Assembly (NCBI GenBank): GCA_013298715.1
Contig: JAAFIQ010000001.1
Coordinates: 434,001-498,000 of the forward strand
Source: Bacteroidota bacterium
GTDB taxonomy: Bacteria; Bacteroidota; Bacteroidia; B-17B0; Aurantibacillaceae
Length of the DNA stretch: 64,000 bases
Reading direction: 5' to 3'
Part shown: positions 1-10,700 of the stretch, in pieces
How the letters are laid out: each line of letters opens with the position of its first letter
Position numbering within the stretch: the first letter of the stretch is position 1
The notes under the pieces: model-generated
Databases searched by the model: none
The model's input: only the letters and a program-made list of their open reading frames with translations
What the model was told of the DNA's origin: nothing
Translations under genes and position numbers: made by a program

Positions 1-639
1 ATTGAGAATTTGGTTAACAAATTACAATTGGCTCAAAATTTAAAAGTATGGGATTTAGCTTGTGGTAAAGGAAGGCATGCGGTTACCTTAAACAAATACA
101 ATTTACAAGTTACTGGCACTGATTTATCAAGAAATAGTATTAGCGAAGCAAAGAAAAATGAATCTGATACTTTAGATTTTTTTGTACACGATATGCGTTT
201 GCCTTTTAGGTTTAATTATTTTGACGCCGTATTTAATTTATTTACAAGCATCGGATACTTTGAAAATAGAAATGATAATTTTAAAGTATTTGATAGTGTT
301 TACAAAGCACTTAAACCAAATGGTGTTTTTTTAATAGATTTTTTAAATCAGAATTTGATTTCATGTAATGGAAATACAATACTTGTGGAGCAAAGAGAAA
401 ATATTACCTTTAAAATAAATAAACGTATTGAGCATAATAGAGTACTTAAAAAGATTAATTTTGAAGATGGAGATAAGAAGTACTATTTTGAAGAAAAAGT
501 AGACTTGCTTAAAAAAAGCGACTTTTTAGAATTCGCTACCAGCGTTGGGTTTAAGCTGGTTAATAGTTTTGGGAATTATAGTTTAGATGCATACAATGAA
601 TCTACTAGCGAGCGTCTAATTTTATTATTTAAAAAATAA
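1..639 (+). CDS. Class I SAM-dependent methyltransferase (5' partial)
   Basis: The reading frame is open from base 1, so the true start lies outside the window; 212 residues are visible. Motif I (WDLACGKGRHAVTLNK) lies near the visible N-terminus, followed by the acidic ribose-binding strand GTDLSRNSI and the FDAVFNLFTSIGYFEN segment typical of small cytosolic class I methyltransferases of the Methyltransf_11/25 type. These bind S-adenosylmethionine in a Rossmann-like fold; the methyl acceptor cannot be inferred. A TTG at 10 could serve as a start but would place motif I almost at the N-terminus, so it is unlikely. The stop is one base before the ZIP transporter ATG, indicating co-transcription with it and with priA. 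Confidence 0.8.
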   Translation: MENLVNKLQLAQNLKVWDLACGKGRHAVTLNKYNLQVTGTDLSRNSISEAKKNESDTLDFFVHDMRLPFRFNYFDAVFNLFTSIGYFENRNDNFKVFDSVYKALKPNGVFLIDFLNQNLISCNGNTILVEQRENITFKINKRIEHNRVLKKINFEDGDKKYYFEEKVDLLKKSDFLEFATSVGFKLVNSFGNYSLDAYNESTSERLILLFKK

Positions 640-640
640 A

Positions 641-1378
641 ATGACAATTTTATTAGCAATAGTTTGTTTGGCATTGCCTATTATTATAAGCGGGAGTATT
701 GCATTACTAATAAAAATTAATCAAGGTAATTTAAAATTAGTGTTGGCGTTAAGTGCTTCTTATTTATTTTCAATATCAATTATGCACTTGTTGCCTGAGG
801 TTTTTCAAACAACACAAAATGGTAAACAAATTGGATTATTTATTGTTATTGGTTTTTGTCTTCAATTAATAATTGAGTCATTCAGCACTGGAATAGAGCA
901 CGGACACGCACACGCGCATAACACTTCTTGCAAAAACCATTTACCGCATGGAATTATAATTGGCCTATTACTTCATTCATTGCTCGAAGGTCTGCCTATT
1001 TATAATCCACTTGCATCAAACAAAGTTTCTCCAATAAATTTTCAAATAATTTTAGGATTAGCTATGCATAACATTCCTATTGCAATAACATTTGTTACGC
1101 TGCTAAGAGAACATAAAACCTCAAAACAGAAAAATATATTCTTACTCATTATGCTCTCTGCAATGGCGCCATTGGGACTTTTAATAAGCTATGCGCTGCA
1201 TAATATAGGTTTAGGTACAATTATTAATTTTAGTAATATTGCTTTTGCTATTGTAATAGGAATATTTTTACACATAAGCACTGCTATTATGTTTGAAACA
1301 AGCGAGAACCACAGGTACACGTTTAAAAAAATAGCAGTATTACTTATAGGCGTTAGCTTGGCATTTCTTTTAAGTTAA
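641..1378 (+). CDS. ZIP family divalent metal transporter
   Basis: Inner-membrane protein of 245 residues with about eight hydrophobic segments, expected to import zinc or a similar divalent metal into the cytoplasm. The family signatures are visible: HLLPE at the end of the second segment, a histidine-rich loop (HGHAHAHN) between segments 3 and 4, the metal-site helix HSLLEG, and HNIPIA in the next helix. Length is normal for the family. It sits one base after the methyltransferase and three bases before priA, so the three genes form one transcript although their functions are unrelated. Metal specificity is inferred from family only. Confidence 0.88.
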   Translation: MTILLAIVCLALPIIISGSIALLIKINQGNLKLVLALSASYLFSISIMHLLPEVFQTTQNGKQIGLFIVIGFCLQLIIESFSTGIEHGHAHAHNTSCKNHLPHGIIIGLLLHSLLEGLPIYNPLASNKVSPINFQIILGLAMHNIPIAITFVTLLREHKTSKQKNIFLLIMLSAMAPLGLLISYALHNIGLGTIINFSNIAFAIVIGIFLHISTAIMFETSENHRYTFKKIAVLLIGVSLAFLLS

Positions 1379-1381
1379 TTT

Positions 1382-3862
1382 ATGAAGCCTACTTTTTTTG
1401 TAGATATTATTGTGCCTTTGGCTGTACCACTTAAATATACCTATAGGGTGCCACAAGAACTAATAGTAGACCTAGAGGTTGGAAAGCGTGCCTTGGTTCA
1501 GTTTGGTAAATCGCGTATCTATACTGGCATTATTTATTCAATTCACGAACAAGCTCCAAAAAATTATACAGCAAAATACATAGAAGCCATTTTAGATAAT
1601 AAGGCAATTGTAACAAAAGAGCTCTTAAATTTTTGGGAGTGGATTGGTTTTTATTACTGCTCTGCTCCTGGCGAGGTTATGAATGCTGCCCTGCCAAGTG
1701 GCTTAAAGTTAAGTAGCACTTCGCATATTCAACTAAATGCTGAATTTAATTTAGAAGAAGTTGATCATGCTTACTTTAACGAGAAAGAACATAAACTACT
1801 AGACGCTTTGAATCTTACGCCTAGCTTAAGTTTTGATGATGTTATAAAACTGTTAAACATTAAAACCATTCAACCAACTATAAATAGTTTAATTAAAAAA
1901 AATGCAATTTTAATTTACGAAGAAGTAAAAGATAAGTACAAACCCAAGTTACAGGCATACGTTGCACTAAACGAAAAATTTAAAGAAGAGAGTGAACTTC
2001 ATGCCTTATTAAACACCTTAGAAAAAAAAGCATTTAAACAAGCAGAGGCCTTATTGCTTTACCTTCATTTATCACGCACAAATAGTGGTTTAACCAACGA
2101 GTGGATTAGTAAGAACCACCTCTCCAAAACGGTTGATAATGCTGCTATCTCAGCTTTAATAAAAAAAGAAATTTTACTTGAACAACAAGTAGAAGTAGGG
2201 AGACTACTTTTTGCAAAACAAAATTTGTTTTCTAAAACCCTTAGCGATAGCCAACAACAGGCATTAAAAAAATGTCAGGAAGCATTCAATGTAAATAAAC
2301 CTGTTTTATTACATGGTGTTACAGGTAGCGGCAAAACAGAAATTTATATTGAGTTAATAAAAGATAAATTACAACAAAACAAAACTACTTTACTTTTAGT
2401 GCCAGAAATTGCCCTAACAACGCAATTAATTACAAGGCTAAGGGCAGCTTTTGGCGGGCTTGTTGGCGTTTACCATTCACGCTTTAGCGAAAACGAACGT
2501 GTAGAGATTTGGAACAATGTTTTAAACAACGAAGGCGAAAAAAAATATAAAATTATTTTAGGAACACGTTCTGCATTATTTTTACCATTTCAAAATTTAG
2601 GTTTAGTGATTGTTGATGAAGAACACGACCCCTCCTTTAAACAACAAGAACCAAGCCCAAGGTATAATGCAAGAGATAGCGCTTTGTATCTTTGTTCAAA
2701 CTTAAAAGCAAATATTTTATTAGGAAGCGCAACTCCGAGTATAGAAAGTTATACCAATGCGCAAGATGGTAAGTACGAATATGTAACCTTAAACTCACAA
2801 TTTGAAATAAAAGGCGGCACAAAAATAGAAGTGTGTGATGTTACCTATTTTGAACAAACACAGCAAATGAAGGCCAGTCTTACTCCTCCCTTATTTAATG
2901 CTATTGAGAATGCTTTAAAACAAAAAAAACAAGTTATACTTTTTCAAAACAGAAGAGGTTTTGCGCCATATACTGAATGTAAAACTTGTGGGCATGTGCC
3001 GCAATGCGTGCAATGCGATGTGAGTTTAATTTATCATAAAAATTCTCAAAAGCTTTCTTGTCATTATTGTGGTTATAATATAATCCCACCTAAGGTTTGT
3101 GCTGCTTGTGGCAATAATCAGCTTGTGCTTAAAGGCATGGGTACCGAAAAAATAGAAGAAGATATTGAGATTCTATTTCCTAACGCAAAAATTGCACGTA
3201 TGGATTTAGATAGTACACGTAGCAAGTATGCTTACAAACAATTAATTGATGATTTTGAATTAGGAGAAACCCAAATATTAATTGGTACGCAAATGGTTAC
3301 AAAAGGATTAGACTTTAAAAACGTTGGCGTTGTTGGTGTTTTAAATGCCGATTCATTATTAAACTTTCCTGACTTTAGATCGTTTGAACGTTCATTTCAA
3401 CTGCTCACACAAGTGCGTGGCAGGGCAGGTAGAGACAAGGAAGTAGGAAGCGTATATATTCAAACCACAAAGCCAACACATTTGGTTATTAACCATGTTT
3501 TAAACGGAACTTTAACACAATTTTATAAAGAAATTACCGATGAGCGTAAACTATATAGTTACCCTCCTTACACACGTTTGTTTGAAATTAATGTGATTAG
3601 TAAAGATAAAAACGAAGTAGATTATTTAAGCAATGAATTATTTAAAATGCTTAACGAATTTTTTAAGGGACAAATTTTAGGCCCAGAGTACCCTTTGGTG
3701 TCAAAAATAAAAAATAGTTTTTATAAACGACTGGTATTAAAAACTAGTAAAACAGCCTCACCCAAAGAAATAAGAGGTGTTTTGTACGATGCCATTAATA
3801 CATTACAAAGCAATCATAAAAATTGGAATTATAAAATTTCGATAAATGTAGATCCTGTATAA
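1382..3862 (+). CDS. priA: Primosomal protein N' (replication restart helicase PriA)
   Basis: Cytosolic 3'-5' superfamily 2 helicase of 826 residues that recognises stalled forks and reloads the replisome. The N-terminal DNA-binding domain begins with DIIVPLAVPLKYTYRVP, a family hallmark. The Walker A motif GVTGSGKTE lies near residue 311 and the DEEH box near 410. The zinc-binding cysteine cluster (CKTCGHVPQCVQCDV, then paired CxxC motifs) falls at about 533-580. The C-terminal helicase lobe carries GTQMVTKGLDF and QVRGRAGR. Length is slightly above E. coli PriA, as usual in Bacteroidota. It is the last gene of the operon starting left of the window; the next gene converges on it with a 3-base gap. 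Confidence 0.97.
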   Translation: MKPTFFVDIIVPLAVPLKYTYRVPQELIVDLEVGKRALVQFGKSRIYTGIIYSIHEQAPKNYTAKYIEAILDNKAIVTKELLNFWEWIGFYYCSAPGEVMNAALPSGLKLSSTSHIQLNAEFNLEEVDHAYFNEKEHKLLDALNLTPSLSFDDVIKLLNIKTIQPTINSLIKKNAILIYEEVKDKYKPKLQAYVALNEKFKEESELHALLNTLEKKAFKQAEALLLYLHLSRTNSGLTNEWISKNHLSKTVDNAAISALIKKEILLEQQVEVGRLLFAKQNLFSKTLSDSQQQALKKCQEAFNVNKPVLLHGVTGSGKTEIYIELIKDKLQQNKTTLLLVPEIALTTQLITRLRAAFGGLVGVYHSRFSENERVEIWNNVLNNEGEKKYKIILGTRSALFLPFQNLGLVIVDEEHDPSFKQQEPSPRYNARDSALYLCSNLKANILLGSATPSIESYTNAQDGKYEYVTLNSQFEIKGGTKIEVCDVTYFEQTQQMKASLTPPLFNAIENALKQKKQVILFQNRRGFAPYTECKTCGHVPQCVQCDVSLIYHKNSQKLSCHYCGYNIIPPKVCAACGNNQLVLKGMGTEKIEEDIEILFPNAKIARMDLDSTRSKYAYKQLIDDFELGETQILIGTQMVTKGLDFKNVGVVGVLNADSLLNFPDFRSFERSFQLLTQVRGRAGRDKEVGSVYIQTTKPTHLVINHVLNGTLTQFYKEITDERKLYSYPPYTRLFEINVISKDKNEVDYLSNELFKMLNEFFKGQILGPEYPLVSKIKNSFYKRLVLKTSKTASPKEIRGVLYDAINTLQSNHKNWNYKISINVDPV

Positions 3863-3865
3863 ACT

Positions 3866-5014
3866 CTACCGTATTTGCTTTAAATTTTTATGAGAAATTT
3901 TAGAATAAATTTTATAAATAAACGACAAACTTTTTTTGGAGTTAGAATAATTAAGGTATGATTTTTTTGGTTGAGCCATAATTTGTAAAAATTCCGTTTC
4001 GGTTAAATCTAATTTTTTATAAAAATACTCTTTACTTTTTTGAATTTCTATTTCGTTATAAGGCAATGCTTGTAACTCTTTTAGTGCTTCATCTTTGGTT
4101 AGTTGATTGGTTAATATGGAAGTTGATAAAAACAAAACTCTATAATCAATCCCAAATTTTACGGGTAGGATATAAGATTGAACGAATTTAGTAAACTGCG
4201 ACTCATGGTGCTTTGATCCATAAGTTTTCCAGCCTATTTCGTTGAGTTTATCTATAACTTCTGACTTCTTATAATTAAAATAATTGAATGGATAAAAAGT
4301 TTTTACACCAAGAAAATATTTATAATACAACTCTTTGTAGGCTGGTAATAAATAAGTTTGTTTTATTGGTTGGCGTGCAAATTGTTTTATAATTGATTTT
4401 GTATATATAGCATCGCGTGGATTATAGTGCCATTCGTTTATAAAAAATCCTTCTGTAATGTTATTACAACCTAAATAAATAGTTTTTATATTGTGTTTGA
4501 TAGCAGATTTGTATAAACAATGTAGTATGGCTATGTCCGTTGGAGTTTCTATTTCAGGCACAGATGCCAGTAAATGCGCACGTTGCACTTCTTTAAAATC
4601 TTCCCAAGCTAATACATGTGTTTCTAAATCGAGGTTAAATTTTTTACATATAATTTCTATATTTTCAAATGCCTCATTTCTATTCCAACCATTATCAACA
4701 TGCACGAGTAGAGGGTTTAATCCCCACTCAACACACTTTATTGCTAAATAGCAACTATCAGCGCCGCCACTAATACCTATAACACAATGGTATTTAAATT
4801 TTTTTGATTTAGTATTTTCTATAAGCGCGGTAATTTCATTATCGTTAAGTGGTTTAGCTATTAATTCGAGATAATTGTTGCAATAATTACAGTTTCCATT
4901 CGCATCTAAATCAATTGGTGCCATTTCAGAAGTTACTAAGCATCTATTACATGACTTATAATTTATACTCGAACCAGTGTGTTGAACATCCATTTTTCGC
5001 TTACTAAAATACAT
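3866..5014 (-). CDS. N-acetyl sugar amidotransferase (PseA/WbpG-like)
   Basis: PP-loop ATPase family protein. Members transfer ammonia, supplied by a HisH-like glutaminase, to N-acetyl sugars (pseudaminic or legionaminic acid and LPS O-antigen sugars) to make acetamidino groups. The sequence shows a four-cysteine zinc ribbon (CNRC...CNYC) near the N-terminus followed by the PP-loop GISGGADSCYLA. I place the start at ATG 5014; a TTG at 5029 or an ATG at 4993 are alternatives, the last still preserving the zinc ribbon. No hisH/hisF partner is in view. The neighbouring membrane protein and glycosyltransferase suggest a surface-polysaccharide locus. The exact sugar is unknown. Confidence 0.82.
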   Translation of the reverse strand: MYFSKRKMDVQHTGSSINYKSCNRCLVTSEMAPIDLDANGNCNYCNNYLELIAKPLNDNEITALIENTKSKKFKYHCVIGISGGADSCYLAIKCVEWGLNPLLVHVDNGWNRNEAFENIEIICKKFNLDLETHVLAWEDFKEVQRAHLLASVPEIETPTDIAILHCLYKSAIKHNIKTIYLGCNNITEGFFINEWHYNPRDAIYTKSIIKQFARQPIKQTYLLPAYKELYYKYFLGVKTFYPFNYFNYKKSEVIDKLNEIGWKTYGSKHHESQFTKFVQSYILPVKFGIDYRVLFLSTSILTNQLTKDEALKELQALPYNEIEIQKSKEYFYKKLDLTETEFLQIMAQPKKSYLNYSNSKKSLSFIYKIYSKISHKNLKQIR

Positions 5015-5144
5015 TTTTCTAAAAAGCAAAACAATTTTATTGAAAAGATTTACTTGTTAAGGAATTAAGAAATAATAGAAAAAACTTGATCGCCTTTAAT
5101 ACTGAGTTAAAAATTATTAGCTTTATCCTTAAAACTAATTTTAT

Positions 5145-6521
5145 TTGAACGACGATTTGTATAGCTGGTACAGTATTTACGATGCAATCCTTATTCCATT
5201 ATATCTATTGGCTATTTTTATTTTTGCCAAACAGTATGTTAAGGGTAAAATAAAAGTGAATTCACATTACAAATATTTTATTCCGGCTTTAGCATTTAAA
5301 TTGATTGGTTGCCTTGCTTTGTGCGCCGTATATACATTTTATTACAGTGGAGGTGATGTTACCAATTACTTTATTGCAGCGCGAACTTATTTAAATGCGT
5401 TTTTAAATCTTGATTTTGAAATGTTTTGGGAAATGGTAAATTACAAATCAAATAATATTTCGCTTTGCAATTATTATTATAAAGGCTATGGTGTTATTGA
5501 ATTTAGTAGCGATGATTATTATGCATTATTTACCACGGTAATTTCGATTCCGTTTGTTTTGCTTGGCGCTAAAAGTTTTTTTTGCGCTTCTGTTTTGCTT
5601 GCAACGGTGAGTTTATTAGGACTTTGGAAATTATACGAAGTTTTTGTGGAGGAAATGCCACAATTAAAAAAGGAAATGGCCTATGCCGCTTTTTTTATTC
5701 CATCAGTTTTCTTTTGGGGATCAGGTATGCTTAAAGACACATATACTATTAGTGCTGTTGGATTTTTTACTTATGGTTTTTATAATTTTTTTATTAAAAA
5801 GCGAAGGAAAATAAAATTTTTACTTTACTTATTTTGTTCTGCATACATTATGTTATCTATAAAACCATACGTATTATTTGCTTTGTTGCCAGGAAGTTTA
5901 ATTTGGCTAAATTTTTCTCGTCTCAATAAAATCCGAAGCACCCTGCTTCGTTCTGTTGCAATCCCTTTACTTTTAACGGCAACAGCACTTATAATTATGG
6001 GGATTTTTCAAAGTTTAGGAAGTGTTTTGGGTGAATACAGTTTAGATAGAATTTTACTTAAGGCAGCTAAAACCCAACAAGATTTAATACGAGGCGAACA
6101 ATATGGCTCTAATTTTCATAATATTGGTGAATTTGAGCCCACCTTAGCCGGAATAAGTTCTAAAATTTTACCTGCCTTAGAGCAGGCTTTGTTACGCCCT
6201 TACTTGTGGGATTCAAGAAATGTAGTAATGCTTTTATCAGGTATAGAAAATTTTATAATATTAATAATTATTATTATCGTACTGGTTAAAAGTAAATTTT
6301 TTGGTGTTTTTAGGTTGATTTTTTCGGAAGCCATTTTAACCTTCATGTTTGTATTTGCACTGTTTTTCGCTTTCTCAGTAGGTTTAACTACTGCTAACTA
6401 CGGGGCCTTGGTACGATTAAAAATACCTTGTATTCCTTTTTTTGTTGGTGTACTTTTTTATTGCTACAACCACTATACCGCTAAATATAAATTTGAGAAT
6501 AAACAGCCTGCGCTAAGTTAA
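5145..6521 (+). CDS. Polytopic membrane protein, possibly polysaccharide polymerase-like
   Basis: 458-residue integral membrane protein with roughly ten hydrophobic segments (for example residues 12-30, 44-65 and 130-160), separated by a soluble loop around residues 75-125 and another near 285-340. I recognise no catalytic signature. Position between an N-acetyl sugar amidotransferase and a glycosyltransferase makes a Wzy/EpsG-like role in surface glycan assembly plausible, but this is context only. The start is a TTG at 5145. Its last 41 bases overlap the 3' end of the convergent glycosyltransferase gene, so both products use the same DNA on opposite strands there. Confidence 0.72.
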   Translation: MNDDLYSWYSIYDAILIPLYLLAIFIFAKQYVKGKIKVNSHYKYFIPALAFKLIGCLALCAVYTFYYSGGDVTNYFIAARTYLNAFLNLDFEMFWEMVNYKSNNISLCNYYYKGYGVIEFSSDDYYALFTTVISIPFVLLGAKSFFCASVLLATVSLLGLWKLYEVFVEEMPQLKKEMAYAAFFIPSVFFWGSGMLKDTYTISAVGFFTYGFYNFFIKKRRKIKFLLYLFCSAYIMLSIKPYVLFALLPGSLIWLNFSRLNKIRSTLLRSVAIPLLLTATALIIMGIFQSLGSVLGEYSLDRILLKAAKTQQDLIRGEQYGSNFHNIGEFEPTLAGISSKILPALEQALLRPYLWDSRNVVMLLSGIENFIILIIIIIVLVKSKFFGVFRLIFSEAILTFMFVFALFFAFSVGLTTANYGALVRLKIPCIPFFVGVLFYCYNHYTAKYKFENKQPALS

Positions 6522-7644
6522 AATTTCTCTGAGTTTCGGCTAATTCTCTGATTTTTGATTTATGATTTTTTTCGTTTAGAAGTACATTAATTTTCTCAAT
6601 GGCATTTTTGTATTCAGAATGGGTTAATTCCTTTAGCACATAGCCACAATTGTTTTTTTCAATTAATTCACTATCAGTTGAAATATTTTTTGTAATAACA
6701 ACAGGTAAGCCCATTGCCCAATATTCTCCGTTTTTTATTGGAGAACAATAATGTTTTGTTGGAACGGGCTTTACAGGACAAATTGCAAAATCGGCTAAAG
6801 CTAAGTAGTTTTCTATTTCAGAAAATGAAACAGATTTAATAACAATATTTTCGTGCAACATTTTTTTACCAAGCATTAATTCTTCAACGTCACTTTTATT
6901 TTGTTGTGTTAAAATTAGTGCTTTAAAGGAATTGCCCCAATGGCTGAAGCAGGCTTCAAAAAAATCAAATACTTCTTTATCTAAATAAATTCCTCCAAAT
7001 TTTCCAGCATAAACGGCAACAATTTTTTCATTTAAGCCAAACGCATTCATTAAATTATTATTTCTTTCAATTGTTGGAGAAAATTTAATCAAATCTACAC
7101 AAGCGGGTTTTATAAAATACTTAGTTAAATTAATTCGAAATTTTTCTTTAACATAGTCTTGCATTCCTTGCGCCGCAAAAATTACGTGATGTGCTTTTTT
7201 AGCAAGCTGTTTTTCAATGTAAAATAATAATTTAAACTTTATCCCAAATCTTTTCCATTCACCATTTTCTACCATAGCTTCTGCATGCGGTTCAAAGCTA
7301 TCTAACACTAGTTGATGTAAATTTTTTTTATATAATGGCAATGTATAAATACCTGCAGGGGTGCACCAATTGTGCAAAAAAGTTATTTCTTCAATTTTTA
7401 AAATTGATTTAAGAAATAAAAAATTTTGAAAATAATTTACTATTCCATTTTTTATAGAAACAACTTCAATGGTATCTACTTGCTTTTTTTGTCTAACACA
7501 ATCATTTCCTGTAGTAACCAAAATAATTTTTGATTCAGTCCCAAGAATAGTTTTAATAATTTTTAAATAGGGTAATGTATAAGTTTGAATCAAAGGACTT
7601 TCAAAATCCCAAAGCGTTAGAACTAATATGTTTTTTTGTTTTAT
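6481..7644 (-). CDS. Glycosyltransferase, GT4-like; apparent ATA start
   Basis: GT-B fold glycosyltransferase. The C-terminal donor-binding motif reads SPIKNGEYWAMGLPVVIT, the family's G-E-x-A-x-G-x-P pattern, and VYAGKFGG marks the inter-domain strand. The first conventional start is TTG at 7593 (370 residues), but that cuts the first Rossmann strand. The frame stays open upstream and encodes KQKNILVLTLWDFESP, which completes the usual N-terminus (strand plus an LIQTYTLPY segment). The codon where ATG would be expected is ATA at 7644, giving 387 residues. An in-frame TAG lies further upstream. The gene is adjacent to other polysaccharide genes; donor and acceptor sugars cannot be told. Confidence 0.8.
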   Translation of the reverse strand: MKQKNILVLTLWDFESPLIQTYTLPYLKIIKTILGTESKIILVTTGNDCVRQKKQVDTIEVVSIKNGIVNYFQNFLFLKSILKIEEITFLHNWCTPAGIYTLPLYKKNLHQLVLDSFEPHAEAMVENGEWKRFGIKFKLLFYIEKQLAKKAHHVIFAAQGMQDYVKEKFRINLTKYFIKPACVDLIKFSPTIERNNNLMNAFGLNEKIVAVYAGKFGGIYLDKEVFDFFEACFSHWGNSFKALILTQQNKSDVEELMLGKKMLHENIVIKSVSFSEIENYLALADFAICPVKPVPTKHYCSPIKNGEYWAMGLPVVITKNISTDSELIEKNNCGYVLKELTHSEYKNAIEKINVLLNEKNHKSKIRELAETQRNFNLAQAVYSQIYI

Positions 7645-7648
7645 AACT

Positions 7649-7681
7649 AAAAAAGTTGCTAAGGTAAATTTAGCAACTTTT
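7649..7681 (-). terminator. Hairpin terminator of the ABC/M1 operon
   Basis: Inverted repeat AAAAAGTTGCTAA / TTTAGCAACTTTT with a 6-base loop, lying 23 bases after the stop of the 7704-11402 gene on the minus strand and followed there by T-rich sequence. It matches an intrinsic terminator. It also lies just upstream of the glycosyltransferase start, so it separates the two transcription units. Confidence 0.75.
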
Positions 7682-7703
7682 ACATTAATCTAAACAAATG
7701 ATA

Positions 7704-10700
7704 TTAATCGCCACTGCTAATAGTAACACTCATGCCGCCGTCGCCACCATCACTGCCTTTGCCGTAAATATCTTTAATATTATTACGGGGTTCTTTATCA
7801 ATCATTTTATTAAAACTATCAATTCCTAAAAAGTAAGGCTCGCTATCAACTGTAAATTCTATTTTTTGTAGTTTAGAAGTTATTTTTATTTTTTTATTGT
7901 AAAGTATTTTTCCTTGTTGCGATTTGTTTTTATCATTCTTTGCAAATGCAGTTATATCAAACCAATTATTAGGAGCAACTTCTTTTCCTTTACCCAAACT
8001 ATCGCTTTGTGTTTTAATGACTTCAACCGTTGCGTTTACCAAATACTTGCCATTGGGCTGTTTGGTAGCTTTCCATTCTTTAACGGTGTTATCATAAATC
8101 ACAATTCTCTCAAATAAATCCTTCACGGTTTCTTTTAAACTATCAGGAGTAGCCGCTTTTATAAAATTATAAAATTCTTTTGCAGTAGTATATGGCGCGT
8201 TTTGGTAAGCAACTTTTTTAATGTATTTTGCTAATGCTGCATTTAGGGTATCTTCCCCTAAATAGTCTTGTAGCGCGTACATAACAACACTTCCTTTTCT
8301 ATAATGGATGTATTGTTGATTTTCACATTTTAAAAGTGGGACTTCTTTTTTAGCTTCTTGTGTGCGGTTTTGTAAATATTTATCCATTTCATAGCGCATA
8401 AATTTTGTCATGGATTCTTGCCCATATTCTTTTTGCATTACCATTAAGGCGCTGTATTGTGCCATGGTTTCGCTCATAACAGTACAGCCCTGCACATTTG
8501 CGCCAATTACTTGATGTGCCCACCATTGATGTGCCACTTCATGTGCTGTTACATAAAATGGATAGTCTACTTCTGTAGGGTCGGTATCGTTTACTTTTGC
8601 TATAAAACCTATGGCTTCGCTAAACGGAATCGTATTCGGAAAAGATTGTGCAAACGTAGCGTAGCGTGGAAATTCCAAAATGCGAACTTGCTTATGTTGG
8701 TAAGGGCTAAAATTTTTCCAAAAATAATCCAATGATTTTTTAATGCCTTTTATCATTCTATCTATATTATAATCGTGGCCCGGTTGATGATAAATTTCTA
8801 TTGCAACTGGTTTATTTACATTGTAAGGGTTCTGCCACACTTCTTTTTTTACTTGATAACTTGCAGATAAAAAAGCGTAAAAATTTAAAATAGGCGAATC
8901 CATTTTATAATGGTAATAATGCCTCCCGTTTAATTGCCATTCTTTTTGTAAATAACCTGGTGCAATTGCTGTTTGCCCTTCTTTTGTAGAAACAATGCTT
9001 TCAAAACGTATCCAATCTGCATCATTTGATATGTATGTGTTAGCGTAAGCGGCGGTATCATCAATACTGGCAATACGTGATTTGGGCGGTAGTTGATAAC
9101 GTTTACGTTTTGCATTTTCAGCAAGTTCTCCATCAGCATTATAGCCAATGCTTGGAAATAGTCTGTTATTGAAAAAAGTACCATTATATACTACCTGCGT
9201 TTGGTTGGTGTTCATAATGTATTTTTTTGGTCTGTAAGCAATATCAAAATTAAATTTTACAGAGTCCCCGGGCTGCATTGGTTGAGTGAGATTGTAACAA
9301 TAAAAACCTTCTTTTTCTGCTTCATCGAGTTTATGTTTTGCCTCTAATGAAAAGGAGTTTTTTATTAATTCAGGATTAAAGAAAATTACAATTTTATTTA
9401 GTGCAACTTTGTTTTTGTTTTTTAAATAATAATGCCCTTTTACATTTGCTGATTGTTCATCAGGAAAAATATCAACGTTTACAATACTTTCAACTATACG
9501 TGGCTGAGGTTCTTTTTCGTATTTTTTATATTTTTTTTCGTAATCAACAGCTTCTTTTTCTTGGTCTTTTTCAGACTTAAATATATTTAATACACGTTCG
9601 TTGTAGTAGATTAATGAACCACAACTAAAAAAGCCAAGCAATGCAATTGCGGCAGTTACTTTTAATGGAGTAGAATAATTTTTAACAGCTTTTTTTAAAC
9701 GTGGCATAAAAGTGTTTTCTTTTCCACGCTGGTACATGGCAATAGCAAGGGTTGCAAGTAATGTTGTAAATGCAATCCAATAGCCTTTGTGTATAAAGAA
9801 ATTATTTAAAGTATGACCATCTGCATTCATGTCGGAATACTTTAAAGTATCGCCGCTTGAGTTAAATGAAATTAACGAGTTTGAATAGTCAATTGCATTA
9901 AAAATCATTGGTATAGCTAAAAGTATTAAAGCCATTACAAAAAAGCCAACGTATCTGTTTTTAATGAATGTTTGAAGGCTTAAGCCGAGTAACACTATAA
10001 CGGTGGTGCCAAATACCTTAAACAAAATTATTTTTTTTAGATAGAGCCCAATTTCAAAATTGAAATAATTATTGTAAGCTTGAATAGATACGCTTGTAAT
10101 GATTGCAAAAAGGTTAACAATTAAACACATTAAAACCAAAGCTGTAAATTTTGAAAGAAATAGTGTTGAATTGCTAATAGGGCTAGCACCAATAAGCTCG
10201 TCTACCTTGGCATCGCGCTCTCTCCAAATAACAATGGCACAATAAAAAACAACCATAATCATCTGAAAAAAATTAAAAGCACCGCCACTTAACTCAATTA
10301 GTTGGTAAGTAACAGGAAACGTTTGTGTGCCATAAAGCATGCCTGAAAAATTCGATGAAACCGCCGTAAGCAAAATTGAAAGTACAATAACAATATAAAA
10401 GAATACAGATTTTGTAAGTTTACTTAACTCAAACTTGGTTAAAAACTGATATTGTTTAAAAGTAAAACTTAAATCGAATTGTTGAACTACTTTTGGCAAT
10501 TGACTTATAGAAGTTATAATTTTAGACGGCTGTGATGTTGTTGTTTTTTTCTTTCTAGAAAAAATGGTTGTTGGATTTAAAAACTGACTAAAGCTAAACT
10601 TATAATAAGTTAAGAGAAAAATTGCAATTGTGATAGACATGTAGAGTAATCTATTTATCATTACAGCTCCTGAAAATGGAATTAATCGCGTATTAATTTC

